Of a stretch of 64,000 bases of DNA, positions 51,021 through 60,387 are shown piece after piece. Made by a program: the position numbers and the translations under genes. The notes under the pieces are model-generated. The model worked only from the letters and a program-made list of their open reading frames with translations. It was not told the DNA's origin and ran no database searches. Source of the DNA: Vibrio furnissii CIP 102972 (lineage in GTDB: Bacteria; Pseudomonadota; Gammaproteobacteria; Enterobacterales; Vibrionaceae); the NCBI RefSeq assembly GCF_000176175.1, contig NZ_ACZP01000018.1, forward strand, positions 186,001 to 250,000, given 5' to 3'. How positions within the stretch are numbered: the stretch's first letter is position 1; each line of letters starts with the position of its first letter.

Positions 51021-51029
51021 ATCGGTTCC

Positions 51030-51890
51030 TTATGAGCGGTTCTTTTCCAGAGAGGTGTGACGAATTTGTACCTGATGACCCAGTTGGGCGAAGTATTCCC
51101 CCAATTGCTGCGTCAAATAAACCGAGCGGTGTTTGCCGCCGGTACAGCCAATCGCGATGGTGAGATAACTGCGATTGTTTTTCTCCAGCGATGGCAGCCA
51201 GTGTTCAAAGAACTTTTGGATCTGCTGCTTGAGTTCAATCACTTCAGCATGGCTTTCAAGGAACGATTTGATCGGTGCATCCAGCCCCGTGAGCGGCCGG
51301 AGATCGGGTTCCCAATGGGGATTGGGGAGAAAACGGACATCAAAGACGTAGTCGGCATCGCTCGGTAAACCGTATTTGAAGCCAAAGGATTCAAATACCA
51401 TCACCAGATCTTTGCGCTCGCGGCCTTCCACGCGCATGCGCACGGTTTCACTCAGCTCATGAAGCGACTGATTGCTGCTGTCGAGTAGCAAATCGGCCTG
51501 CTCTTTGAGCGGTTCGAGTAAACCTTTTTCGAGTTCAATCGCTTGCGCCAGTGTCGGTTTCCCTTCACTGAGTGAGAGCGGATGAATACGGCGCGTTTCG
51601 CTATAGCGTTTGAGCAGCGTCTCTTTGCTGGCATCCAGAAAGAGCACGCTGACATCGTTATTTTGCTTGAGTTGGTCCAGAACATCTTCGACCAAGCCCG
51701 GTTCTTTGGGCAGGTTGCGGATGTCGATACTGACCGCGACATTTTGTTTGCTGCCTTGTACCGATTGAATGAAGGCATGCAGCAAACTGACGGGTAAGTT
51801 GTCCACGCAGTAGTAGCCCAGATCTTCTAAGACCCGCAATGCGACGCTTTTACCCGCGCCAGATTGACCACTCACAACAATTAAACGCAT
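51030..51890 (-). CDS. rapZ: RNase adapter protein RapZ
   Basis: RapZ (286 aa) is an RNA-binding adapter that in enterobacteria brings RNase E to the small RNA GlmZ and so controls glucosamine-6-phosphate synthase. The P-loop GQSGAGKSVALRVLEDLGYY is near the N-terminus (residues 8-27). The C-terminal domain contains the segment IAIGCTGGKHRSVYLTQQLG near residue 247. It lies between ptsN and ptsO with a gap of eight and nine bases. Whether a GlmZ-like RNA exists here cannot be seen. Confidence 0.97.
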   Translation of the reverse strand: MRLIVVSGQSGAGKSVALRVLEDLGYYCVDNLPVSLLHAFIQSVQGSKQNVAVSIDIRNLPKEPGLVEDVLDQLKQNNDVSVLFLDASKETLLKRYSETRRIHPLSLSEGKPTLAQAIELEKGLLEPLKEQADLLLDSSNQSLHELSETVRMRVEGRERKDLVMVFESFGFKYGLPSDADYVFDVRFLPNPHWEPDLRPLTGLDAPIKSFLESHAEVIELKQQIQKFFEHWLPSLEKNNRSYLTIAIGCTGGKHRSVYLTQQLGEYFAQLGHQVQIRHTSLEKNRS

Positions 51891-51898
51891 GGGATGAC

Positions 51899-52354
51899 CT
51901 ACTCAGGTTGTTGATTAACCATGATGTCGTACAGCTCCTGATCGCTGGTTGCGGCGCGAAGCTGTTTCAGAGTTTGCTTATCGTTCAGGCGTTCAGCCAT
52001 GCACGACAAGGTTTTGAGGTGTTCTTTGCACTGAGCCTCAGGCACCAGCAAGGCAAAGAGCAAATCGACCGGACGATTGTCGATCGCGTCAAATTCAATC
52101 GGTTCTTCACACTGGACCAAAACGGCGACTGCTTGATCGCTGGTGGTCATTCGTGCGTGAGGAATAGCAATCCCATTCCCAATACCGGTACTGCCCATTT
52201 TTTCTCGGCTAAGCATGCACTCAAACAGCTCAGTGGCGTTTAAACCAGTGTGCTGTGCGGCGATCTCGCTGATGATTTCCAGGGCTCTTTTTTTGCTAGA
52301 ACACTGGACTGCACTTTTGGTGCAGTCCAGTGAAAGTACTTCGCTTAATTGCAT
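51899..52354 (-). CDS. ptsN: PTS IIA-like nitrogen regulatory protein PtsN
   Basis: PtsN (151 aa) is the EIIA-Ntr terminal phosphoacceptor. The active histidine lies in GIGNGIAIPHARMTTSDQAV near residue 66. The rest has VDLLFALLVPEAQCKEHLKTLS. In enterobacteria it controls potassium uptake and the stress response. It follows hpf with a two-base gap. Confidence 0.97.
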   Translation of the reverse strand: MQLSEVLSLDCTKSAVQCSSKKRALEIISEIAAQHTGLNATELFECMLSREKMGSTGIGNGIAIPHARMTTSDQAVAVLVQCEEPIEFDAIDNRPVDLLFALLVPEAQCKEHLKTLSCMAERLNDKQTLKQLRAATSDQELYDIMVNQQPE

Positions 52355-52356
52355 GA

Positions 52357-52644
52357 TTAGTGGCTACTTAGCTTTTCTTTATGCTTGTTGAGTTGACGAG
52401 AGAGCTTGTCCACGAGGCCATCAATAGCTGCGTACATGATGTCATCTTCCGCAGTGGCGTGAACTTCTCCTTGGTTAATGTGAAGCGTAGCTTCTGCGAT
52501 TTGGCGTGCTTTTTCAACACGTAAAATCACTTGAACGCTATTGATATGCTCGAAAAAGCGCTCAAGTTTCTGAAATTTGGAGTGAACATAGTCTTGCATT
52601 GAATCGGTTAGTTCAATGTGATGGCCTTGAATATTGATTTGCAT
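52357..52644 (-). CDS. hpf: Ribosome hibernation promoting factor, short form
   Basis: HPF (95 aa) binds the 30S decoding centre and promotes 100S ribosome dimers in stationary phase. The start MQINIQGHHIELTDSMQDYV and the segment VEKARQIAEATLHINQGEVH are typical. The short length means the dimerising C-terminal domain of long HPF is absent, so it acts with RMF as in enterobacteria. It lies in the usual position directly after rpoN. Confidence 0.97.
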   Translation of the reverse strand: MQINIQGHHIELTDSMQDYVHSKFQKLERFFEHINSVQVILRVEKARQIAEATLHINQGEVHATAEDDIMYAAIDGLVDKLSRQLNKHKEKLSSH

Positions 52645-52667
52645 AGACTTTCCTTCTCAGTTAGGCC

Positions 52668-54128
52668 TTATAACAGGCGTTTGCGCTGACTTGAGGGGGC
52701 GATGCCCAATGATTCACGGTATTTGGCGATCGTCCGTCGTGCCACCTGAATCCCTTGGTCAGCGAGTAAAGCCGCGATCTTGCTGTCACTTAATGGTTTG
52801 GCTGGGGTTTCCGCAGCGACCAATTTTTTGATCAGAGCTCGAATCGCGGTAGATGAACATTCTCCGCCATTGTCGGTACTGACGTGGCTGGAGAAAAAGT
52901 ACTTCAACTCGAATATGCCACGTGGGGTATGCATGTATTTTTGGGTCGTCACACGTGAAATGGTCGACTCATGCATATCCACGGCAAGCGCGACGTCATT
53001 CAGGACCATCGGCTTCATGGCTTCTTCACCATACTCGAAGAAATCACGTTGATGTTCAACTATGCACTTGGCAACTTTGAGCAAGGTCTCGTTTCGGCTT
53101 TCCAAGCTCTTAATTAACCATTTTGCCTCTTGCAGGTTGGTGCGAATGTAGTTGCTGTCGGCACTGTTTCCGCGGCCTAAATTGGCGTATTGCTGGTTAA
53201 TTTTGAGGCGTGGTACGCTGTCTGGATTGATGGTGACAATCCATTTGCCATGCTCTTTAAACACCGACACATCGGGGATCACGTATTCTGCATGCTCCGA
53301 TGCGATACGGCTGCCCGGTCTTGGATCCAACTGTTGGATCAGTTGGAGCACGTCACGCAATTCTTCTTCTTTGAGTTTAGCTTCTTTCAGAATGACTTTG
53401 TAATCGCGGTTGCCAAGTTGGTCAATGTACTGAGATAGGAGAGTTTTGGCTTCGTCCAGCCATGGGGTGTCGGCTGGGTAGGTGGCCAGTTGCAGCAGTA
53501 AACAGTCCTGCAGATTGACGGAGGCCACGCCCAGTGGATCAAATTGTTGAATGCGCTTTCGCACCGCTTCGATTTCGTCGAGCTCAATCTCTTCGCCGTG
53601 GAAGTTTTCCAAAATCTCTTCCAGCGATTGCGTGAGGTAGCCGTAATCATCGATGGCATCAATCAGTGCCATGGCGATGGTGCGGTCGGTGTCGCTAAAG
53701 GGGGTTAAGTCCAGTTGCCACAACAAGTAATCTTGTAGGGTTTGGGTGGTTTCCCCTTGATACACTGGGGCGTCGTCGTCTAGCGCGATGCCGGTGCTGC
53801 CGGTGTTGGCGCTGTAAACGTCATCCCAAGTGGTATCAATTTCTAGCTCCGCACTGATTTCCGATTTTTCAATCAGTTCAGAGCTGTCTTGCGGTTCAGG
53901 CTCGGCGACGTCAGCACTGGCTTCTTTCTCCTCATTCGCGGTCGTGTTGTCAGCACCCGCAAAATCGTCCATTGGCTCTTCAACATCCAAAAGCGGGTTC
54001 GATTCCAACGCTTCTTGAATTTCTTGTTGCAGATCCAATGTCGACAGCTGAAGCAGGCGAATGGCTTGCTGCAGCTGGGGGGTCATGGCTAACTGTTGAC
54101 CTAGCTTAAGCTGTAATGAGGGTTTCAT
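52668..54128 (-). CDS. rpoN: RNA polymerase sigma-54 factor
   Basis: RpoN (486 aa) directs RNA polymerase to -24/-12 promoters for nitrogen, flagellar and quorum-sensing genes and needs enhancer-binding activators. The N-terminal glutamine- and leucine-rich activator region is LKLGQQLAMTPQLQQAIRLL; an acidic stretch (residues about 45-120) follows; the C-terminal RpoN box is VARRTIAKYRESLGI near residue 463. It is central in the lpt-rpoN-ptsN operon. The adjacent LptB gene is upstream by 50 bases. Confidence 0.98.
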   Translation of the reverse strand: MKPSLQLKLGQQLAMTPQLQQAIRLLQLSTLDLQQEIQEALESNPLLDVEEPMDDFAGADNTTANEEKEASADVAEPEPQDSSELIEKSEISAELEIDTTWDDVYSANTGSTGIALDDDAPVYQGETTQTLQDYLLWQLDLTPFSDTDRTIAMALIDAIDDYGYLTQSLEEILENFHGEEIELDEIEAVRKRIQQFDPLGVASVNLQDCLLLQLATYPADTPWLDEAKTLLSQYIDQLGNRDYKVILKEAKLKEEELRDVLQLIQQLDPRPGSRIASEHAEYVIPDVSVFKEHGKWIVTINPDSVPRLKINQQYANLGRGNSADSNYIRTNLQEAKWLIKSLESRNETLLKVAKCIVEHQRDFFEYGEEAMKPMVLNDVALAVDMHESTISRVTTQKYMHTPRGIFELKYFFSSHVSTDNGGECSSTAIRALIKKLVAAETPAKPLSDSKIAALLADQGIQVARRTIAKYRESLGIAPSSQRKRLL

Positions 54129-54178
54129 TCAGTATTGACTGCCTTGTTTTTGTTAGAATTGATCACAATCTACTCTAA

Positions 54179-54904
54179 TCATAGACGGAATTGTTCACCG
54201 AGATAAACCTGTTTCACCTGCTCGTTATCGAGCACTTCTTGCGGTGTCCCTTCTGCGATTAAGCGTCCTTGGCTTACGATATAAGCTTTTTCACACACAT
54301 CCAAGGTTTCTCGAACGTTGTGGTCGGTGATCAGCACGCCGAGGCCGCGATCACGCAAATGTTCGATGATCTTTTTGATGTCGATTACCGAAATCGGGTC
54401 GACCCCTGCAAAAGGTTCATCCAACAAAATAAATTGTGGGTTTGCAGCCAACGCCCGCGCGATTTCCACTCGGCGACGTTCGCCCCCAGACAGCGCCATA
54501 CCGGCACTTTGGCGAATGTGCTGAATGTGGAACTCTTCCAGCAAATCTTCCAGTTTGTCTTGGCGCTCTTCACGGGTCATCTCTTCACGCGTTTCTAGCA
54601 CGGCCATGATGTTGTCTTCGACCGACAGTTTGCGGAAAATCGATGCTTCCTGTGGCAGATAGCCTATCCCCAGACGTGAGCGGCTGTGCATCGGGAGCAC
54701 ACTGATGTCTTTGTCATCAATGCAGATGGTGCCTTCATCGCGCGCCACCAGACCCACGATCATGTAGAACGAGGTGGTTTTACCGGCACCGTTTGGGCCC
54801 AGCAGGCCGACGATTTGGCCCGACTCGACCTGCAGACTGACGTCCGAGACCACTTTACGTTTTTTGTAGCTCTTGGCTAAGTGTTCTGCTTTGAGTATTG
54901 CCAT
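54179..54904 (-). CDS. lptB: Lipopolysaccharide export ATPase LptB
   Basis: LptB (241 aa) powers lipopolysaccharide extraction by LptFG and the Lpt bridge. Motifs are Walker A GPNGAGKTTSFYMIVG near residue 34, Q-loop LPQEASIFRKLSVEDN, signature LSGGERRRVEIARALA, Walker B FILLDEPFAGVDPIS and H-loop LITDHNVRE. The protein is cytoplasmic, peripheral to the inner membrane. It follows lptA after eight bases. Confidence 0.98.
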   Translation of the reverse strand: MAILKAEHLAKSYKKRKVVSDVSLQVESGQIVGLLGPNGAGKTTSFYMIVGLVARDEGTICIDDKDISVLPMHSRSRLGIGYLPQEASIFRKLSVEDNIMAVLETREEMTREERQDKLEDLLEEFHIQHIRQSAGMALSGGERRRVEIARALAANPQFILLDEPFAGVDPISVIDIKKIIEHLRDRGLGVLITDHNVRETLDVCEKAYIVSQGRLIAEGTPQEVLDNEQVKQVYLGEQFRL

Positions 54905-54912
54905 AGTTGTTC

Positions 54913-55404
54913 TTATTGTGCTGCTTGTGGTTGCAGTACGGTCGACACGCGGCCGCTGCCGTTGCTGTCCGCAATCAATTTCTGCGACGAGATTTTGTAG
55001 CGGATTTTGCTACCGCGAATTTCGCTATCATCCTGAGACAACATCGCCTGACCAATCATGGTCAGCTCATCGTCTGCCATTTTGTAATGCAGCTCTTTGG
55101 CTTCCCCGTACAGGGTTTTGCCATCATCGGTGAGCTGAGAGAAAGTGGTCAGATTCCCATAGCCTTCAATGGTTTCGATCTTGCCGGTTTTTGCATCGCG
55201 AATCACAACCAATTTATCGGCATTGATGTTGATGCTGCCTTGTTTGAGTTTGACATCGCCGACAAAGGTCACGCGGCTGCTTTTCATGTCCAGCTGCTGA
55301 CTGTCTGAATCAATGTAAACCGGTTGCTGGGTGTCGGATGACAGCGCCAGCGCTGAACCGGAGGTCAGCAAACAAGCAATGAGACTAAGGTGTGAGAGTT
55401 TCAT
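54913..55404 (-). CDS. lptA: Lipopolysaccharide transport periplasmic protein LptA
   Basis: LptA (163 aa) forms the beta-jellyroll bridge that carries lipopolysaccharide across the periplasm. The signal peptide is MKLSHLSLIACLLTSGSALA; the mature part has PVYIDSDSQQLDMKSSRVTF and GSININADKLVVIRDAKTGK, typical OstA-like repeats. I chose the MKLSHLS start at 55404, 20 bases inside the end of lptC, with AAGGTAG upstream. The overlap indicates coupling of the two Lpt parts. Confidence 0.96.
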   Translation of the reverse strand: MKLSHLSLIACLLTSGSALALSSDTQQPVYIDSDSQQLDMKSSRVTFVGDVKLKQGSININADKLVVIRDAKTGKIETIEGYGNLTTFSQLTDDGKTLYGEAKELHYKMADDELTMIGQAMLSQDDSEIRGSKIRYKISSQKLIADSNGSGRVSTVLQPQAAQ

Positions 55405-55948
55405 ATCTACCTTGTACATGGTTATACAGAACAGCCGAGTGATCGCCAAAGTTGCCTTTCATCGCCTGTCCGCGAGTTTCAAATTGTGGCCCGGTCATCG
55501 TGACTTCGCTGTCGGCCCAAAAATCGCGGCTATCGAGCTGAATACTCAATTTGGCTGTTGATAATTCATCAAAGCCAGAGTCCGCCAGTAAATTCTTTGC
55601 TAACACTTCATCATACAGAATCAGCACGTGATCTTTGGTCAAAATGCCACGTTTCGCGGTGAGTTCCCACTCTTGAGTGGTCCCTTGCTGATACACCTTC
55701 AACACCGGGTACTCAAACGTGGTGTTCCCGCTCTTGGCGTAGTGGTCCAGGTGTTTCGATGTAATGACGTAGCTGCGCACGCCTTGCTGATTGTATGAGA
55801 CGTTGTCTAGATTTTTACCACTAAACATCGGCAGCTCAAAATTGGGAGCCACCTGAATAGCAGTACTTTGTTCTTTGTCGATCAGGTAATAAGCGGACCA
55901 TGATGCAACAAAGAAAAGTATCACGTAAAGGATACGAGAAAAACTCAT
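55385..55948 (-). CDS. lptC: Lipopolysaccharide export system protein LptC
   Basis: LptC (187 aa) is a bitopic protein that takes lipopolysaccharide from LptBFG to LptA. One N-terminal membrane segment (RILYVILFFVASWSAYYLID) is followed by the periplasmic OstA-like domain with LYDEVLAKNLLADSGFDELS. The start ATG overlaps the kdsC stop by four bases (ATGA). Its end overlaps lptA. Confidence 0.95.
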   Translation of the reverse strand: MSFSRILYVILFFVASWSAYYLIDKEQSTAIQVAPNFELPMFSGKNLDNVSYNQQGVRSYVITSKHLDHYAKSGNTTFEYPVLKVYQQGTTQEWELTAKRGILTKDHVLILYDEVLAKNLLADSGFDELSTAKLSIQLDSRDFWADSEVTMTGPQFETRGQAMKGNFGDHSAVLYNHVQGRYETLTP

Positions 55949-56502
55949 ATACTCAGGCCTTTGTGTACGTCGAGCTCATTCCGTGCTTGTAAGATTAAAT
56001 CGCACACTTCGCGCACTGCGCCGTGTCCGCCTTTGATGTGAGTGACGTAGTTTGCGCGCTTGGCCAGCAGTGGGTGGCCGTCTGCGACGCAGACTTTCAA
56101 GGCCACTTTTTCCATCACGGGCCAGTCAATCAGATCATCGCCAATGTAGCCGGTGTGTTGCGGCTCAATGGCTAAGCGCTGGCAGATGTCGTGATAGGCT
56201 TTGACTTTGTCATCCTGACCTTGATAAATCAGCTTGATGCCCAGCGCTTTCATTCTGTTTTCAACGATTTGAGATTGTCGGCCAGTAATAATGGCGATCT
56301 CAATGCCAGCGTTCATTAACGATTTTACGCCATATCCATCACGAGTATGAAACGTTTTCAACTCTTCACCGTGATTACCCATGTAAATCAGGCCGTCGGA
56401 GAAGACGCCATCGACGTCACAAATCAGCAGTTTGATCGTTTTGGCAATCGCCAGCAGTGATGCATCGACTTCACCGTACAGGGTTTCAACCAGCGGGTTC
56501 AT
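55945..56502 (-). CDS. kdsC: 3-deoxy-manno-octulosonate-8-phosphatase KdsC
   Basis: KdsC (185 aa) removes phosphate from KDO-8-phosphate, giving KDO for the inner core of lipopolysaccharide. It is a HAD-family phosphatase: CDVDGVFSDGLIYMGNHGEE near residue 29 carries the catalytic aspartates, followed by ITGRQSQIVENRMKALGI and YIGDDLIDWPVMEKV. Its start shares one base with the kdsD stop (TAATG), showing tight coupling. Confidence 0.97.
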   Translation of the reverse strand: MNPLVETLYGEVDASLLAIAKTIKLLICDVDGVFSDGLIYMGNHGEELKTFHTRDGYGVKSLMNAGIEIAIITGRQSQIVENRMKALGIKLIYQGQDDKVKAYHDICQRLAIEPQHTGYIGDDLIDWPVMEKVALKVCVADGHPLLAKRANYVTHIKGGHGAVREVCDLILQARNELDVHKGLSI

Positions 56503-57476
56503 TACATCACTCCAGCTTTGAGTAAATCGTGCATGTTCAAGGCGCCAACCAGTTTACCGTCTTCGACCAACATCAAACCATTGATGCGTTTTTCCTGCAT
56601 CAAGTTCAGCCCTTCAACCGCCAGAATGTTGGGCGAGGCCACGGTGGGGTTGCAGGTCATCACGTCGCGAATACTGGCGGTGTGAATATCAATGCGTTTG
56701 TCGAGAATGCGGCGTAAGTCGCCGTCGGTGAAGATGCCCAGCAGATGATCGTCTTCGGCCACCACCGCGGTCATGCCGAGGCCTTTCTGGCTGATTTCTA
56801 GCAGCGCATCGCGCACCAATGCATCGGGAGACACTTTGGGCAGCTCCTCACCGCTGTGCATGATGTCATGCAGTTTCATCAACAGTTTACGACCCAACGC
56901 GCCGCCAGGGTGAGACAGCGCAAAGTCTTCGGCAGTGAAGCCGCGCGCCTGCAATAACGCGACCGCGAGCGCATCGCCCATCACCAACGTTGCCGTGGTG
57001 CTGGAGGTCGGGGCCAAGCCGAGCGGGCAGGCCTCTTTCGGCACCGTGATTTGCAAATGAATGTCCGCCAGTTTCGCCATATTCGAGTGCAGGTTGCCAG
57101 TCATGCTGATGATGCGGTTATTGAGGCGTTTTAACACTGGGAACAGGGCCAGAATTTCGGATGATTCACCGGAGTTGGAAATGGCCAACACAATGTCGCC
57201 GCTTTCAATCATGCCCAAGTCGCCGTGTGACGCTTCCCCGGGATGAACAAAGAATGCGGATGTGCCGGTGCTTGCCAGCGTCGCCGCAATTTTCCTGCCG
57301 ATATGGCCAGACTTACCAATACCCATCACGACCACTTTCCCGCTGTTGTTGGCGAGGATCATCTCGCACGCACGGCAAAAGTCATCATTAAAATATTGGT
57401 CGAGTTGTTGCAGAGCTTCGATTTCCGTTGCCAGCACTTGCTGGGCAACACCGCGGTAGTCAAAGTGATCAGACAT
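56502..57476 (-). CDS. kdsD: Arabinose-5-phosphate isomerase KdsD
   Basis: KdsD (324 aa) interconverts ribulose-5-phosphate and arabinose-5-phosphate for KDO synthesis. The SIS domain covers residues about 40-180 with GIGKSGHIGRKIAATLASTG and NSGESSEILALFPVLKRLNN. Two CBS domains follow (ALVRDALLEISQKGLGMTAV; IRDVMTCNPTVASPNILAVE). It is the second gene of the operon, after yrbG. Confidence 0.97.
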   Translation of the reverse strand: MSDHFDYRGVAQQVLATEIEALQQLDQYFNDDFCRACEMILANNSGKVVVMGIGKSGHIGRKIAATLASTGTSAFFVHPGEASHGDLGMIESGDIVLAISNSGESSEILALFPVLKRLNNRIISMTGNLHSNMAKLADIHLQITVPKEACPLGLAPTSSTTATLVMGDALAVALLQARGFTAEDFALSHPGGALGRKLLMKLHDIMHSGEELPKVSPDALVRDALLEISQKGLGMTAVVAEDDHLLGIFTDGDLRRILDKRIDIHTASIRDVMTCNPTVASPNILAVEGLNLMQEKRINGLMLVEDGKLVGALNMHDLLKAGVM

Positions 57477-57488
57477 TCTAAACTCCAG

Positions 57489-58454
57489 TTAAGCTGCCAT
57501 ATTCATAAAGAGGTAAACCTGATATGCGAGAAACGCCGCAAATAGGATAGCCCCTTCAATGCGGTTGATACTGCGAGATTTACCCAGCGCCATCAGAACC
57601 AGCAGGAGTGACACTGCCAGCATGACCCAAAAATCACGACCCATCGCTAAGGTGCTCAGCAGCGATGGGTTCAGAATACCCGGTAGGCCCATGACGGCCA
57701 GAATGTTAAAGACGTTGGACCCGATGATGTTGCCCACCGCCATGTCATCTTCACCTTTCAGAACGCCAGCCAGCGAGGCGGCCAGTTCTGGTAGGCTGGT
57801 GCCGATGGCGATGATCGTCAGGCCAATCACCAAATCGCTCATGCCAAAGTATTTGGCGATGATCACGGAGTTATCCACCAACAAGTTGGCTGCCAAGGGC
57901 AGCAGAATCAAACCAATCACCACCCACATGATGGCTTTTTGATTGCTCACGTTGTCTGGAATTTCAGACTCGTGTTCTTTAAGCAGGCTGTCGCCATTTT
58001 TGTGTTCGCTGCGGCTGATTTTCAGCATGGCTAAAATAAAAGCGGCGAACAGCACAAACAGCAGCACGCCTTCGTAAAAGCCGAGGTGGTTGTCCCATAA
58101 AATCGCGCCTGCCAGTAATGTGACGCCAATCATCAGCGGAAGTTCACGACGTACGACCGTGGAACTTATGGCCAGTGGCTTAATCAAAGCGGTAATACCA
58201 AGAATCAAAGCGATGTTGGCAATGTTCGATCCCAAGACGTTGCCCACGGCGGTGTCGGTGTGGCCGTCAAGCGCTGCCGTGGCGGACACCATCATTTCTG
58301 GCGCGGAAGAACCCATGGCCAGAATGGTCATGCCGATCACTAAAGGGGAAATGCCAATGTTGCGTGCGAGGGCGGCGGATCCGTAGACCAATTTATCGGC
58401 ACTCCAGACCAAAAGAATGAGACCTACAATAAGAAACGCAACGGCTTCAAGCAT
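57489..58454 (-). CDS. yrbG: Calcium/sodium antiporter, YrbG family
   Basis: YrbG (321 aa) is a Ca2+:cation antiporter (CaCA family) with about ten membrane helices in two related halves. The repeated ion-binding motifs are VIGMTILAMGSSAPEMMVSA near residue 41 and VIGLTIIAIGTSLPELAASL near 210. The central charged loop (residues about 148-170) is cytoplasmic. It is the first gene of the minus-strand kds-lpt-rpoN operon. The true physiological ion is uncertain. Confidence 0.93.
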   Translation of the reverse strand: MLEAVAFLIVGLILLVWSADKLVYGSAALARNIGISPLVIGMTILAMGSSAPEMMVSATAALDGHTDTAVGNVLGSNIANIALILGITALIKPLAISSTVVRRELPLMIGVTLLAGAILWDNHLGFYEGVLLFVLFAAFILAMLKISRSEHKNGDSLLKEHESEIPDNVSNQKAIMWVVIGLILLPLAANLLVDNSVIIAKYFGMSDLVIGLTIIAIGTSLPELAASLAGVLKGEDDMAVGNIIGSNVFNILAVMGLPGILNPSLLSTLAMGRDFWVMLAVSLLLVLMALGKSRSINRIEGAILFAAFLAYQVYLFMNMAA

Positions 58455-58800
58455 GACAATTCCTAACGTTGTGAAAAATAGAACGAGTAACCGCTAATTT
58501 TGACGTGTTGGTCATTAAAAGGGAAGTCGAAGATCCAATTTATTGTCTCATTTTCGCTGTTCATTGGGGTGGGCAAGCGTGCCAAGAACGGACGAATTTT
58601 GATGTTTGGACAAGATGTTACCCGCATAATCCGTAGGCTAGAGTGATGAGTTTATCAACAAAAATGCGGGGAAAACTGGAATTCATCCTTAATTTCAGTT
58701 TGAATGTTAAATGTAATTGAACAGTGCTTTTAATTTACGGGCAATGTGCTTATGATTGCCCATTCTTTGGATGGAAACCCCACAACAGCGAATCGTGAGT
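58455..58800. other. Divergent intergenic region between yrbG and mlaF
   Basis: About 350 bases have no gene that I can support. Both the yrbG-lpt operon and the mla-murA operon must start here. One inverted repeat, GGGCAAT (58739-58745) and ATTGCCC (58755-58761), lies 40 bases before the mlaF start and could form a leader hairpin. I found no convincing -35/-10 pair. Confidence 0.5.
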
Positions 58801-59604
58801 ATGTCCGAAACCGATCTAGTGACCATAAACAATCTGACGTTTTCCCGAGCAGAACGGGTGATTTTTGATGACATCAGCCTGCAAGTCCCGAAAGGAAAAG
58901 TCACCGCCATTATGGGGCCTTCCGGGATCGGGAAAACCACTTTGCTGCGCTTGATTGGCGGACAGTTACTGCCGGAAAAGGGCGAGATCTGGTTTGATGG
59001 CCAGAACATCCCCACCTTAACTCGCAGTAAACTCTACAAAGCCCGCAAAAAAATGAGCATGTTGTTCCAGTCTGGCGCACTGTTCACCGATCTGAATGTT
59101 TTTGATAACGTCGCTTTTCCTTTGCGTGAACACACGCAACTCGATGAATCCCTAATTCGCACGCTGGTGCTGCTCAAGCTTGAAGCGGTGGGGCTGCGTG
59201 GCGCGGCACAATTGATGCCCAGTGAACTCTCCGGCGGCATGGCTCGCCGAGCGGCGCTGGCGCGAGCCATTGCACTCGACCCTGAACTCATCATGTTTGA
59301 TGAACCGTTCGTGGGCCAAGACCCGATCACCATGGGCGTGCTGGTCGAACTGATCCGTAACCTCAACCAAGCGTTGGGTGTGACGTCTATTGTGGTGTCT
59401 CATGACGTGCCGGAAGTGATGAGCATTGCCGATTGGGTGTATCTGCTTGCCGATGGCAAAGTGATTGCATTTGGGTCGCCGCACGATCTCATCAATAATC
59501 CCGATCCGCGGGTGCAACAATTTTTACAGGGCGAAGCCGACGGTCCGGTGCCTTTCCGGTTTCCGGCCCAACCGATAGAAAAGGATCTGTTCCATGTTGG
59601 ATAA
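58801..59604 (+). CDS. mlaF: Phospholipid transport ATPase MlaF
   Basis: MlaF (267 aa) is the ATPase of the MlaFEDB complex, which moves phospholipids between the inner membrane and periplasmic MlaC and keeps the outer leaflet clean. Motifs are Walker A MGPSGIGKTTLLRLIGGQ near residue 38, LFQSGALFTDLNVFDNVAFP (Q-loop), signature SELSGGMARRAALARAIA, Walker B LIMFDEPFVGQDPITMG and H-loop VVSHDVPEV. I chose the ATG at 58801, matching the E. coli N-terminus better than upstream ATG or TTG. Confidence 0.95.
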   Translation: MSETDLVTINNLTFSRAERVIFDDISLQVPKGKVTAIMGPSGIGKTTLLRLIGGQLLPEKGEIWFDGQNIPTLTRSKLYKARKKMSMLFQSGALFTDLNVFDNVAFPLREHTQLDESLIRTLVLLKLEAVGLRGAAQLMPSELSGGMARRAALARAIALDPELIMFDEPFVGQDPITMGVLVELIRNLNQALGVTSIVVSHDVPEVMSIADWVYLLADGKVIAFGSPHDLINNPDPRVQQFLQGEADGPVPFRFPAQPIEKDLFHVG

Positions 59605-60385
59605 TCTACAGCGCTGGATCAGCGGTGTTGGCCGACGCGTGTTGTCAATCTGCGAATCGTTTGGCCGTGCCAGCTTGATGCTGTTTGGGGCGCTCGCGGG
59701 GCGCCCGCGTCCGATTCAAAACCTCCCTTTATTAATCAAACAACTGTACAGCGTTGGCGTGCAGTCACTGGCGATCATCGTGGTTTCCGGCCTGTTTATC
59801 GGCATGGTCTTGAGCTTGCAAGGCTACGTGATTCTGGTCGACTACGGCGCGGAAACCAGCTTAGGCCAAATGGTGGCCTTGTCGCTGCTGCGTGAACTCG
59901 GGCCGGTGGTGACTGCCTTGCTGTTTGCCGGACGTGCCGGCTCTGCGTTGACTGCTGAAATCGGGTTGATGAAAGCAACCGAACAGCTGTCGAGCCTTGA
60001 AATGATGGCCGTCGATCCGCTCAAACGCGTGATTGCTCCACGTTTGTGGGCGGGGCTGATCTCGATGCCGCTTTTGGCGATGATCTTTATGGCGGTCGGT
60101 ATTTGGGGCGGTCAGTTGGTCGGCGTGGATTGGAAAGGCATTGATCACGGCAGCTTCTGGTCGGCGATGCAGGCTTCCGTCGAGCTGGGTGAAGATATTG
60201 GGAACAGTGTGATTAAGTGTGTGGCGTTTGCTATTACTGTCACTTGGATTGCTCTGTTTAATGGCTATGATGCGATTCCGACTTCTGAAGGCATCAGCCG
60301 TGCGACAACACGAACCGTTGTACATTCGTCCTTGGCTGTTTTAGGGCTGGACTTTGTACTAACCGCATTGATGTTTGGGAACTAA
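59594..60385 (+). CDS. mlaE: Phospholipid transport permease MlaE
   Basis: MlaE (263 aa) is the inner-membrane permease of the Mla system. Hydrophobic segments and the family signature ELGPVVTALLFAGRAGSALT (near residue 97) and EIGLMKATEQLSSLEMMAVD are clear. The start lies 11 bases inside the end of mlaF, so the two are coupled. mlaD follows after two bases. Confidence 0.96.
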   Translation: MLDNLQRWISGVGRRVLSICESFGRASLMLFGALAGRPRPIQNLPLLIKQLYSVGVQSLAIIVVSGLFIGMVLSLQGYVILVDYGAETSLGQMVALSLLRELGPVVTALLFAGRAGSALTAEIGLMKATEQLSSLEMMAVDPLKRVIAPRLWAGLISMPLLAMIFMAVGIWGGQLVGVDWKGIDHGSFWSAMQASVELGEDIGNSVIKCVAFAITVTWIALFNGYDAIPTSEGISRATTRTVVHSSLAVLGLDFVLTALMFGN

Positions 60386-60387
60386 TC

